Assembly: GCA_945952355.1 (NCBI GenBank)
Contig: CAMFIW010000100.1
Location: forward strand, 1-8,016
Source of the DNA: an uncultured Phenylobacterium sp.
Lineage (GTDB): Bacteria > Pseudomonadota > Alphaproteobacteria > Caulobacterales > Caulobacteraceae
DNA: 8,016 bases
Direction: 5' to 3'
Part shown: in pieces, positions 1-6,542 of the stretch
Layout of the letters: every line of letters begins with the position of its first letter
Numbering within the stretch: position 1 is the first letter of the stretch
Notes under the pieces: generated by a model
Told to the model about the DNA's origin: nothing
The model's database searches: none
Seen by the model: the letters and a program-made list of their open reading frames with translations, nothing else
Translations under genes and position numbers: made by a program

Positions 1-150
1 GCCACTGCTGCCTCGGCCCGCTACCCGGTTCCCCGGCGGATCGTGCTGGCCGGGGAGCACGCCTCCTATGTCGGCTGCTGGATGGAGGGGGCGCTGCTGT
101 CGTCCATCGACGCCATCACCCGACTGCACAAGCGCGCGCTGGAGGCTTGA
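1..150 (+). CDS. Flavin monoamine oxidase family protein, C-terminal fragment (5' end outside window)
   Basis: Frame 1 is open from the first base to the TGA at 148-150 and gives 49 residues. The segment LAGEHASYVGCWMEGALLSS matches the closing FAD-binding motif of the flavin amine oxidase superfamily (aGEh.s...W.eGA..S), in which the GE pair and the following residues contact FAD and help form the active-site wall. These enzymes oxidise the C-N bond of amines or amino acids; the substrate cannot be read from this fragment. The stop is one base before the start of an exported c-type cytochrome, so the two are almost certainly co-transcribed, and the cytochrome may be the electron acceptor. 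The family call is fairly secure; the exact member (L-amino-acid oxidase, tryptophan 2-monooxygenase-like, amine dehydrogenase) is open. Confidence 0.75.
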   Translation, partial: ATAASARYPVPRRIVLAGEHASYVGCWMEGALLSSIDAITRLHKRALEA

Positions 151-151
151 G

Positions 152-553
152 ATGCGGTGGGGAATGCTTTCGATCCTGGCGGTGCTGGCGGCGGGCGGCG
201 CGGCGGCCCAGGCCCCGCCCGGCGGGGACACCGGCGGCGGGATCGTGCGGGCGGAAAAGCCGGTGACCGGCGAGCAGGTCTATCGCCAGGTCTGCCAGGC
301 CTGCCACATGGCCGACGCCAAGGGGGCGACCGGGGCGGCGACCATCCCCGCGCTGGCGGCCAATCCGCGGCTGGGCGTGGCGGCCTATCCGGTGACCATC
401 GTGGCCAAGGGCAAGGGCGCGATGCCCGGTTTTTCCGGCATGCTCTCGAACGGCCAGATGGCCGAGGTGATCACCTATCTGCGGACGCACTACGGCAACG
501 ACTATCCCAAGCCGGTGACCGAGGCGGACGTGGCGCGGATCGCGGGGCCGTAG
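152..553 (+). CDS. Exported small c-type cytochrome (133 aa)
   Basis: The ATG at 152 is chosen because GGAGG (141-145) lies 6 bases upstream and because it puts a signal peptide at the N-terminus: basic Arg2, a hydrophobic stretch to about residue 16, and a likely AxA cleavage near residue 21 (AAAQA). An open frame continues upstream but overlaps the oxidase gene. The mature part has one haem-attachment site CQACH (Cys48, Cys51, His52) and a later GAMPGFSG whose Met91 is the likely sixth haem ligand, followed by the final helix (QMAEVITYLRTHYGN). This is the usual layout of class I cytochrome c. It should carry electrons in the periplasm. The one-base spacing from the flavin amine oxidase suggests that it accepts electrons from that enzyme, which is inference from context. 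Confidence 0.92.
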   Translation: MRWGMLSILAVLAAGGAAAQAPPGGDTGGGIVRAEKPVTGEQVYRQVCQACHMADAKGATGAATIPALAANPRLGVAAYPVTIVAKGKGAMPGFSGMLSNGQMAEVITYLRTHYGNDYPKPVTEADVARIAGP

Positions 554-557
554 TCGC

Positions 558-769
558 CCGCTCGTCCCGGCGAATGCCGGGATCCGGATCCTGAAGCTCT
601 GAGCGGGTGGCCCTTGAACGCAGAGATCGCGGAGGCCCGCGGAGGACGCAGAGAGGCCCTGGTCTCCGCGATCTCTGCGTCATCTCTGCGATCTCCGCGT
701 CCAAAGGGGGACGGGTCGCCGACGGCCCAGCCATATGATCTGGGTCCCGGCATTCGCCGGGATGAGCGG
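558..769. repeat. Composite inverted-repeat element (REP/MITE-like), about 212 bp
   Basis: The 30-base ends (558-587 and 740-769) are inverted copies of each other with 27 of 30 matching. Each end is itself a small hairpin: a 7-bp stem TCCCGGC/GCCGGGA around a 4-base loop (565-582 and 745-762). Inside is a second, unrelated inverted repeat at 618-680. No convincing ORF lies within it and I found no clear target-site duplication. The TCCCGGC-loop-GCCGGGA unit resembles extragenic palindromes that recur in many alphaproteobacterial genomes (from memory, not searched). The element begins 4 bases after the cytochrome stop and ends about 48 bases before the hydrolase start, so it fills nearly all of this gap. 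It may act as a 3' hairpin for the upstream transcript or carry part of the downstream promoter region. Confidence 0.8.
618..680. repeat. Inner inverted repeat of the composite element
   Basis: ACGCAGAGATCGCGGAG at 618-634 is perfectly complementary to CTCCGCGATCTCTGCGT at 664-680, giving a 17-bp stem with a 29-base loop. Related partial copies of the GCAGAG/GCGGAG unit lie in the loop (about 640-654) and just downstream (682-701, the same orientation as the right arm), so the core is built from several degenerate copies of one unit. It would fold into a strong stem in DNA or RNA. There is no T tract after it, so it is not a typical intrinsic terminator. Confidence 0.75.
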
Positions 770-817
770 TAATGTCCCTTACCGCGAATTCATTGGGTGA
801 GATCGGGTGGCGCGGCG

Positions 818-2149
818 ATGGTTCGCCCCATGAAGATCGCCCCTGCTCTCGCCTTCGCCGCCGCCCTGTCGCTTCCGGGTCTTGCGCTCGCCGCCTCGTC
901 GGTGGGCGACTGCCACATTGGGGCCTATCGGCTGGCGGACGGCCAAGTCGTCGAGGTGTCGCCGACCGACGGGCCGGACCTGCGCTGGCGGCGCTGGGAC
1001 GGCGAGACCGGGGCGCTGTCGCACGGCGCCGACGGGCGCTGGACCAGCCACTATGGCTGGACCGGGCGGCCGGATGGGCGGGTGGTGACCTTCGACGACT
1101 GTCCGGGCAGGAGCCTGGACTTCGGCGGCGTCGCGGGCCAGCGGATCGACTTCGACGTGACAGAGACCACCGTGCCGGGGCGCGACGTGCCGCTGGCCGG
1201 GCGGCTGGTCCTGCCGAAGGGAACCGGCAAGGTCCCGGTGGTGGTGCTGGTCCACGGCTCGGAGTTCAGCTCGGCGCGGGACTTCTACTGGCTGCAGCGA
1301 CTGCTGCCGGCCCAGGGGATCGGGGTCTTCGTCTACGACAAGCGCGGCACCGGCGGCTCGGGCGGCAAGTACACCCAGGACTACAGCATCCTGGCCGACG
1401 ACGCGGTGGCGGCGCTGAATGAGGCTCGGCGGCTGGCCGGCGCCCGCGCGGGGCGGGTCGGCTATCAAGGCGGCAGCCAGGGCGGATGGGTCGTGCCCTT
1501 GGCCGCGAACCGGACGCACGTGGACTTCGCCGTGGTGAGCTTCGGCCTGGCGGTCTCGGCGATCGACGAGGATCGGCAGGAGGTCGAGCTGGAGATGAAG
1601 CTGGCTGGCCACGGGCCTGCCGAGACGGCCAAGGCCCTGGAGGTGGCGGGCGCCGCCGAAGCCATGGCCATGAGCGATTTCACGGAGGGCTTCGAGGCCT
1701 TCGACGCCGTGCGGGCCAAGTATCGAAACGAGCCCTGGTTCAAGGACCTGCGGGGCAACCTGACCCGCCTCGTCCTGCCGCTCAGCCTCGAAGAGATGCG
1801 CGAGACGTCGAAGATCTACCGGTTCGGGACGCCCTGGACCTATGACGCCATGCCGACCCTGGAGGCCACGCGCGCGCCGCAGATCTGGATCCTGGGCGGC
1901 GACGACCTGGACGCGCCGAGCGCCGAGACGGCGCGGCGGATCAGGAGCCTGCAGGCCAAGGGCAAGCCCTTCACGCTGGCGGTGTTCCCCGGCGCCGAGC
2001 ACGGCATGACCGAGTTCGCAGGGACCGGCATCGACCGCACCTCGACCCGGTTCGCGCCGGGCTATTTCCAGATGATGGCCGACTTCGTTCGCGACGGGCG
2101 GCTGAAGGCCACCTATGGCAGAGCCGCGATCACCCGGCCGAAATCCTAG
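818..2149 (+). CDS. Exported alpha/beta hydrolase (443 aa)
   Basis: The first 25 residues form a signal peptide ending in ALALA-type residues before ASS. Residues about 27-115 form a poorly recognised N-terminal domain rich in Trp, Gly and Asp, with two Cys (near residues 32 and 95) that could form a disulphide. The alpha/beta hydrolase fold follows: an oxyanion HG (146-147), YDKRGTGGSGG, the nucleophile elbow GGSQGG with Ser220, probable acid Asp363 in GGDDLDAP, and His395 in GAEHGM. A helical insertion (about 245-335) sits between Ser and Asp as a lid. The family covers esterases, dienelactone-type hydrolases and S9-like peptidases; the substrate is not predictable. ATG 818 is preferred because GGGTGG lies 7 bases upstream; GTG 797 and ATG 830 are alternatives, and 830 would also keep the signal peptide. 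A weak 7-bp inverted repeat (2134-2163) spans the stop codon. Confidence 0.88.
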   Translation: MVRPMKIAPALAFAAALSLPGLALAASSVGDCHIGAYRLADGQVVEVSPTDGPDLRWRRWDGETGALSHGADGRWTSHYGWTGRPDGRVVTFDDCPGRSLDFGGVAGQRIDFDVTETTVPGRDVPLAGRLVLPKGTGKVPVVVLVHGSEFSSARDFYWLQRLLPAQGIGVFVYDKRGTGGSGGKYTQDYSILADDAVAALNEARRLAGARAGRVGYQGGSQGGWVVPLAANRTHVDFAVVSFGLAVSAIDEDRQEVELEMKLAGHGPAETAKALEVAGAAEAMAMSDFTEGFEAFDAVRAKYRNEPWFKDLRGNLTRLVLPLSLEEMRETSKIYRFGTPWTYDAMPTLEATRAPQIWILGGDDLDAPSAETARRIRSLQAKGKPFTLAVFPGAEHGMTEFAGTGIDRTSTRFAPGYFQMMADFVRDGRLKATYGRAAITRPKS

Positions 2150-2421
2150 ACCAACGCGGCCGGTCGCCAGCGTATCGTCAAGCGAAGATGGGGTGCGGGA
2201 CCTGAGCGCCCGACCACGCCGGCGAGCATCTTGCCGCGCTATATTATATTGATCTTACGAGGGCGTCGCCGAGTCCACAAAATCCTCAAAATGAGTGTCT
2301 AAGTATTCGCCTCGAAGACGAGCGGGGTTTGCAGCGCGAATTCCAGGCGCCTAACTTCGACAAGCCAGCATGTGAACGACAACACGCCGGGGGGCGTGAC
2401 ATGTGGCTTTGGGGGAATGGG
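2150..2421. other. Intergenic region with AT-rich patch upstream of the PEP-CTERM gene
   Basis: This 272-base gap contains the most AT-rich stretch of the window (about 2239-2302, including ATATTATATT at 2241-2250 and two CAAAAT copies at 2278-2283 and 2287-2292). The surroundings are about 70% GC, so the patch probably contains the promoter or a regulator-binding site for the PEP-CTERM gene. I could not place a convincing -35/-10 pair: the TATTAT and TATATT boxes lack a matching -35 at 16-18 bases. I found no sigma-54 -24/-12 pair either. No RNA gene or ORF is evident. Confidence 0.35.
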
Positions 2422-3042
2422 ATGACGAACTTCAAGATGATTGGGCTGGGCGCAGTGGCGGCCGGAGCCTTGATGGCGAGCTCCGCGCAGGCGGCCATCC
2501 TGAATATCAGCGCGACCTCTACGACGCCGGTGCTCTACACCTTCGACCCGGGCACCTATCTGATCCAATGGATCGGCACCGCCGACGGCGGCGCCTACGA
2601 TGGCTGGAACCCGAGCTGCCCGAGCGGCGACTGCTCGAGCGGCTGGCGCGAGGTGTTCGCGGCCACCACCGACACCGGGCCGCATCCGTCCATCGACAGC
2701 TTCTCGATTCCGGGTCCGACCTTCTCGAGCGCGCTCGCCGCGCTGGCCGCGTTCCAGAGCGCTCCGTTCGTCATCGACGCGGAAGCCAGCTGGAACGGCT
2801 CGTCCTATGTGCTGACCGGGACGCAGATGATCGCCCAGCCGTGGCACATCACGATCGCGGCGCCGACGACGGTGAGCTTCTTCATCGCCGAGCCGACCAA
2901 GGAAGACAATTTCGGCGGCGTGTCGCTGCGGATCAGCGCGGTGCCGGAACCGGCGACCTGGGCGATGATGATCCTGGGCATGGGCGGCGTCGGCATGGCG
3001 CTGCGGCAACGCAGGCGTCTGGCGGCGGTCGAGGTCCGCTAG
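2422..3042 (+). CDS. Secreted PEP-CTERM (PEPxxWA-type) sorting-domain protein (206 aa)
   Basis: The protein has an N-terminal signal peptide (MTNFKMIGLGAVAAGALMAS, cleavage near AQA at 22-24). A beta-rich, Ser/Thr/Gly-rich body follows, with one close Cys pair (C66, C71). The C-terminus is a textbook PEP-CTERM tripartite signal: VPEPATWAMM (174-183), a short hydrophobic helix, and a basic tail RQRRR (195-199). Such tails are recognised and cleaved by exosortase-family enzymes during export or surface display; no exosortase gene is in the window. ATG 2422 is chosen because GGGGGA (2411-2416) lies 5 bases upstream and it starts directly at the signal peptide; ATG 2401 is in frame but has a weaker upstream sequence. 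The body domain is not one I recognise, so its role (surface, matrix or polysaccharide-associated) is inference from the sorting signal. Confidence 0.9.
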   Translation: MTNFKMIGLGAVAAGALMASSAQAAILNISATSTTPVLYTFDPGTYLIQWIGTADGGAYDGWNPSCPSGDCSSGWREVFAATTDTGPHPSIDSFSIPGPTFSSALAALAAFQSAPFVIDAEASWNGSSYVLTGTQMIAQPWHITIAAPTTVSFFIAEPTKEDNFGGVSLRISAVPEPATWAMMILGMGGVGMALRQRRRLAAVEVR

Positions 3043-3123
3043 ATCGCTCCTTCCGCGCCCGCGGGGGCCGAGCCGGAGCAGCTACGCGCCGCGGCGCGGG
3101 CCTCCGGCCGCTTCCTGCTGGGC

Positions 3124-3891
3124 GTGCTGGAGGTCTCTTCGCACGGCCTCGAACTGAACGACGCCGTGCTGTTGCTGGCGATCCTGCAGGCCAATGTCGC
3201 GCAGATCACCGCCGACCGCGACCTGCAGGCGCGCTATGCGGCCCTGGAGGCTATTCCGGAGGATGATCTGCGCCGGCCGATCAGCATATCGGCCCTTGCG
3301 GCTTCGCTGGGCCTACCTTTCGAGACGGTCCGGCGGAGGCTGGGCCGCTTGGCGGGGGCCGGCCTCTGCGAAGCGACCGAGCGCGGCTATCGCATACCCG
3401 GCGAGGTGCTGAGGCGGCCCGAGTTCGCCCAGGCCCCGCAGAAGATCCAGGACATGCTCGCGGCGCTGGCCGACGCCCTCGCCAAGACCGGCTTCCAGCC
3501 CCCCATGACGCTCGTCGTCGAGCCGCCACGTCCTCGGATCGCGGCGCGCCTGGCCACGGACTATTTCCTGCGGATGCTGGCGATGCTGGTCGACCGGACC
3601 GAGGATCCGGTGGACGGCTTTCTGCTATTGGCCATGCTCGACGCCGGGCCGCGCCCCGCCACCGCCGCCGAGATCGCGCGGCGCTTCGGCATGACGCACG
3701 AGACCACCCGGAGGCGCTTGTGGCGGCTGGAGGCCAAGGGGTTCTGTGGCCGGGCCCGCGGTGGCTGGCTCCTTCCGCCCGCAAGCCGCGCGGCCCTGAG
3801 GGTCGAGGAGGCGCTGGAAGAGAACCTCGCCCACCTGCGGCTGATGTTCTCCGGCCTCATTCGGCTCGGCGTGATGGCCGCGCCGGCCTAG
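3124..3891 (+). CDS. Tandem winged-helix DNA-binding regulator (at least 255 aa; start uncertain)
   Basis: The protein is made of two similar halves. Each has a helical stretch (about 1-30 and 146-172), a winged helix-turn-helix (about 53-92 and 180-219) and a trailing helix. The recognition-helix regions FETVRRRLGRL and HETTRRRLWRL align closely, as do the following GLC/GFC and wing residues (about one third identical over 41 positions). No ligand-binding or enzymatic domain is visible, so it is probably a pseudo-dimeric transcription factor; targets are unknown. The start is unclear. GTG 3124 is the first standard start codon in frame but has no good Shine-Dalgarno sequence. Coding-like sequence (RAAARASGRFLLG) extends upstream to codon 3043, directly after the PEP-CTERM stop. 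The first half aligns with the second half from before GTG 3124, so the real start is probably upstream (CTG 3115/3118 or another rare codon). The gene ends 6 bases from the convergent gene's stop. Confidence 0.75.
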   Translation: MLEVSSHGLELNDAVLLLAILQANVAQITADRDLQARYAALEAIPEDDLRRPISISALAASLGLPFETVRRRLGRLAGAGLCEATERGYRIPGEVLRRPEFAQAPQKIQDMLAALADALAKTGFQPPMTLVVEPPRPRIAARLATDYFLRMLAMLVDRTEDPVDGFLLLAMLDAGPRPATAAEIARRFGMTHETTRRRLWRLEAKGFCGRARGGWLLPPASRAALRVEEALEENLAHLRLMFSGLIRLGVMAAPA

Positions 3892-3897
3892 CGATCG

Positions 3898-4182
3898 TCA
3901 CTTCGAGAGCTGCTCGGGATTGATCTTCTGGAAGTCGATCGTGGTGTCGCGGGCGTCGGCCTGCGACTGCTTCAGCTGCTCGGGCGTACGGCAGACCCGT
4001 ACGGGCATGCGCGAGCCGAGCAGCACGATCTTCTCGCACTTCATCCTGGACTTTTGCTGCTGCTCGAAAGTGAGGGGCGCGGCGGTGGTCGACGGCGGGG
4101 TCCCGGTCGCGGCGGGTCCGGCGCCCGTGGCGGGAGCCGTCTGAATGAGAAGCGACAGGCCGGCGGCGGCGACAGCGAGCAT
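3898..4182 (-). CDS. Small exported protein with a Cys pair (94 aa), uncharacterised
   Basis: The ATG at 4182 (- strand) is chosen because GAGGG (4190-4194) lies 7 bases upstream and translation then starts at a hydrophobic leader (LAVAAAGLSLLIQTA). The frame is open further upstream to 4347, but that part is Arg-rich and not leader-like. After an Ala/Thr/Pro-rich linker (about 17-37) comes a short charged domain with MKCEKIVLLGSRMPVRVCRT (Cys49, Cys64), then a Gln/Asp-rich helical tail. The pattern C...(I/V)..GSR.P.RVC.T resembles small secreted proteins common in sphingomonads and caulobacters, for which I know no function. The two cysteines are well placed for a disulphide in the periplasm. 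The leader lacks N-terminal basic residues, which is atypical and leaves export, or the start codon, somewhat uncertain. The gene is divergent from the S9 peptidase gene. Confidence 0.7.
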   Translation of the reverse strand: MLAVAAAGLSLLIQTAPATGAGPAATGTPPSTTAAPLTFEQQQKSRMKCEKIVLLGSRMPVRVCRTPEQLKQSQADARDTTIDFQKINPEQLSK

Positions 4183-4407
4183 GATGGAGCCCTCAGCGGT
4201 GAGTATCCGACGAGCATGATCACCTCGCGGGCGGGACGCCACCCTTTCCTCGCGCATCACGCGATGAACGCCACGCAGGCGCGCATCCCGAGCGTTCCGA
4301 CGGCGCTTCGCGCACGAGTCGGGCGCGTCGGCCGACCCGGCGGTCATGGCTGGGACTCACGCCGAATCCGCGGCTAGTGTCACGCGCGTTACAGCCGGGG
4401 ATTTCCG
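4183..4407. other. Divergent intergenic region between the small Cys-pair gene and the S9 peptidase gene
   Basis: The 225 bases must hold the promoters for both flanking genes. On the + side a Caulobacter-like housekeeping promoter can be tentatively drawn: GGGACTC (4352-4358), a 14-base spacer, then GCTAGTGT (4373-4380), compared with the known TTGACGS/GCTANAWC pattern. The GCTA core fits but the -35 box is poor. A near-perfect palindrome follows at 4378-4393. I saw no clear promoter for the - strand gene. Open frames across this stretch on both strands look like GC-driven shadows. Confidence 0.3.
4378..4393. promoter_or_regulatory. Operator-like palindrome upstream of the S9 peptidase gene
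   Basis: TGTCACGCGCGTTACA is a 16-base dyad with 7 of 8 pairs matching. It ends 14 bases before the ATG at 4408 and just before the Shine-Dalgarno GGGGA (4397-4401). The outer bases follow the TGTnA-N6-TnACA layout of CRP/FNR-family sites (consensus TGTGA-N6-TCACA), with one mismatch in each half. Its place at or after the likely transcription start would favour repression. This is a pattern match only; a chance palindrome in GC-rich DNA is possible. Confidence 0.3.
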
Positions 4408-6537
4408 ATGACGATCAAGCTCACCCTCGCCGCGGCCCTGGCCGCGGCCACCTGCCTGACCGGGCCGCAGATGGCGGCGGCCCAGGCCAAGACGCCCATC
4501 ACTCACGCTTCGCTCTGGATGATGAAGCGGGTCGGGACGCCGGTGGTGAGCCCGGACGGAAAGTGGGTGGTCTTCCCGGTGACGGAGCCATCCTACGAAG
4601 CCGACAAGGCCGTCAGCGACCTGTGGATCGTGCCGGCGGCCGGGGGCGCGGCGCCGCGGCGGCTGACCAACACCAAGAGCGCCGAATCCGATCCGGTGTG
4701 GTCGCCCGACAGCCGCCAGCTCGCGTTCTCGGCCAAACGCGAGGGCGACGAGGCCCCGCAAATCTATGTGCTGGACGTGGCCGGCGGCGGCGAGGCGCGG
4801 CGGGTGAGCGAGCTGTCGACCGGGGCGACCCATCCGCTGTGGCGGCCCGACGGCCAGGCGATCCTCTACGAGAGCTCGGTGTTCCCGGGCGCCGGCGACG
4901 ACGCGGCCAACAGGAAGGCGGCCGCCGACAAGAAGGCGCTGAAGTACAATCTGCGCGCCTATGACCACTTCCCGATCCGCTATTGGAACGAGTGGCTGGA
5001 CGACAAGCAGCCGACCCTGATCGTCCAGGGACTGGAACCAGGCGCGAAGCCGAAGGACATCCTGGCGGGGACGAAACTGGCGACCACTCCGGGCTTCGGC
5101 GGCGTGGAGGGCGAGACCAGCGTGTCACTGTCTCCGGTCTGGAGCCCGGACGGCAAGGAGGTGGTTTTCGTCGCGACCACCGCGCGCTGGACAGCGGCCT
5201 ATTCGCACGTGGGCTACCAGATCTATCGAACGCCCGCGGCGGGCGGCGAGCCCACGGCGGCGAGCCCGGTGGTCGGCGACTATGACCAGCTGGCCTTCAG
5301 CCCCGACGGCAAGCAGCTATATTTCAACTACGCGCCGCAGGACGGCGAGATCTACCACCTGCCGCGGCTGTCGCGGATGGCCTGGCCGGGCGGCGGGGCC
5401 CACAGCCTGGTGGCCAGGGATTTCGACCGCGAGCCGGCGAAGTTCGCGCTGAGCCCCGACGGCAAGACCGTGTGGATCCTGGTCCCCGAGGCTGGGATGG
5501 AGAACCTGTACAAGACTGCGGCGAACGGCGGGAAGCCGGAGCTGGTCATCGCGCCCAAGACGGGCGGCTACACCAACCTGGCGGTCGCCGAGAAGGCGGG
5601 GACCCTGATCGGAACCTGGGGCAGCGCGATCAACCCCGCCGAGGTGGTGCGGATAGAGCCCGGCGCCAAGCGGCATGTGAACCTGACCGAGATCAACACC
5701 GCGGCGGCCGCAGCGATCGACTGGTCGAGCCCGCAGCACTTCACCTTCACCAGCTCGCGCGGCCGGCCACTGCACAGCATGATCGTGACGCCGCCGGGCT
5801 TCGATCCGTCGAAGAAATATCCGCTGTTCGTGATGATCCACGGCGGGCCGGCCAGCACCAATCCCGACCAGATCGGCCTGCGCTGGAACTACCATCTGCT
5901 GGCGGCCGGCGGCTATGTGGTGCTGATGACCGACTATACGGGCTCGACCGGCTACGGCGAGAAATTCGCCCAGTCGATCAAGCTCGATCCGCTGAAAGGC
6001 CCGGGCCAGGAGATCGGCGAAGCGGTGGACGAGGCGCTGAAGCGCTATCCGTTCATCGACGCGAGCCGGATGTGCGCCGGCGGCGCCAGCTATGGCGGCC
6101 ACCTGACCAATTGGCTGGAGGCGACGACCACCCGTTACAAGTGCCTGGTCAGCCATGCCGGCGAGGTGGACCTGACCACCCAGTGGGGCGAGAGCGACGG
6201 CATCTACGGCCGCGAGCTGACCAATGGCGGGCCGCCCTGGGAGGGCAACCCGATCTGGAAGGACCAGAGCCCGATCACCTATGGCGCACAGTGGAAGACG
6301 CCGATGCTGCTGTCGATCGGCGAGCGCGACTATCGGGTCCCGCTGGGCAACACCCTGGAGAACTGGGCGGTGCTGCAGCACCAGAAGGTGCCGAGCCGCC
6401 TCTTGGTCTGGCCCGACGCCTGGCACTGGATCACCAAGCCCGAGGACAGCCGCAAGTTCTATTCCGAGGTCGACGCCTGGCTCGGACACTACCTCTACGA
6501 CCGGACGCTGCCGCCGGTGGGCAAGGCTGGGAACTAG
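4408..6537 (+). CDS. Periplasmic S9-family (prolyl oligopeptidase/DPP-type) serine peptidase (709 aa)
   Basis: A signal peptide (TIK then a hydrophobic run, cleavage near AQA at 25-27) sends it to the periplasm; Cys16 does not sit in a lipobox. The N-terminal half is a beta-propeller with six PD40-like repeats carrying the SPDGK or similar core (around 48, 99, 146, 246, 298 and 349). The C-terminal peptidase domain (about 450-700) has the HGGP oxyanion motif (478-481), the nucleophile GGASYGG with Ser561, Asp641 in GERDYRVP and His673 in DAWHWI, a complete S9 catalytic triad. Length and order fit the acylaminoacyl-peptidase/dipeptidyl-peptidase 5-like branch, which trims oligopeptides from the N-terminus; the exact specificity is inferred. 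ATG 4408 has GGGGA 6 bases upstream. The gene converges on the receiver gene with an 11-base gap. Confidence 0.93.
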   Translation: MTIKLTLAAALAAATCLTGPQMAAAQAKTPITHASLWMMKRVGTPVVSPDGKWVVFPVTEPSYEADKAVSDLWIVPAAGGAAPRRLTNTKSAESDPVWSPDSRQLAFSAKREGDEAPQIYVLDVAGGGEARRVSELSTGATHPLWRPDGQAILYESSVFPGAGDDAANRKAAADKKALKYNLRAYDHFPIRYWNEWLDDKQPTLIVQGLEPGAKPKDILAGTKLATTPGFGGVEGETSVSLSPVWSPDGKEVVFVATTARWTAAYSHVGYQIYRTPAAGGEPTAASPVVGDYDQLAFSPDGKQLYFNYAPQDGEIYHLPRLSRMAWPGGGAHSLVARDFDREPAKFALSPDGKTVWILVPEAGMENLYKTAANGGKPELVIAPKTGGYTNLAVAEKAGTLIGTWGSAINPAEVVRIEPGAKRHVNLTEINTAAAAAIDWSSPQHFTFTSSRGRPLHSMIVTPPGFDPSKKYPLFVMIHGGPASTNPDQIGLRWNYHLLAAGGYVVLMTDYTGSTGYGEKFAQSIKLDPLKGPGQEIGEAVDEALKRYPFIDASRMCAGGASYGGHLTNWLEATTTRYKCLVSHAGEVDLTTQWGESDGIYGRELTNGGPPWEGNPIWKDQSPITYGAQWKTPMLLSIGERDYRVPLGNTLENWAVLQHQKVPSRLLVWPDAWHWITKPEDSRKFYSEVDAWLGHYLYDRTLPPVGKAGN

Positions 6538-6542
6538 GGCCC

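Noticed and set aside
116..490. Long open frames opposite the cytochrome gene, and others like it opposite or across the hydrolase, S9 peptidase and regulator genes (for example 779-2002 and 5317-6489 on the - strand, 5472-7451 on the + strand)
   Set aside because: They are Arg/Gly/Ala/Pro-rich shadows expected in GC-rich coding DNA, have no recognisable domains or leader, and overlap genes with clear catalytic motifs.
471..753. Short open frames within the composite repeat on the - strand
   Set aside because: They are low-complexity Arg/Ser/Pro products of the inverted-repeat sequence, with no ribosome site or domain.
2134..2163. CCGGCCG / CGGCCGG inverted repeat across the hydrolase stop codon as a terminator
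   Set aside because: Only 7 bp with a 16-base loop and no T tract; too weak in this base composition.
2319..2335. Possible sigma-54 promoter (TTTGCA at about 2328-2333) upstream of the PEP-CTERM gene
   Set aside because: No GG at the required distance upstream of the GC, so the -24 element is missing.
3040..3042. Amber codon as a programmed read-through or recoded codon
   Set aside because: The PEP-CTERM protein ends normally with its basic tail before the stop and there is no recoding signal; an unusual start codon for the regulator is the simpler explanation, so read-through is kept only as an alternative in the findings.
3085..3098. 14-bp perfect palindrome CGCGCCGCGGCGCG after the PEP-CTERM gene
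   Set aside because: It lies in probable coding sequence of the regulator (Ala/Arg codons) and consists only of G and C, so it is likely by chance.
4408..4470. S9 peptidase as a lipoprotein through Cys16
   Set aside because: The residues before Cys16 (AAT) do not match a lipobox, and an AQA signal-peptidase I site follows at 25-27.
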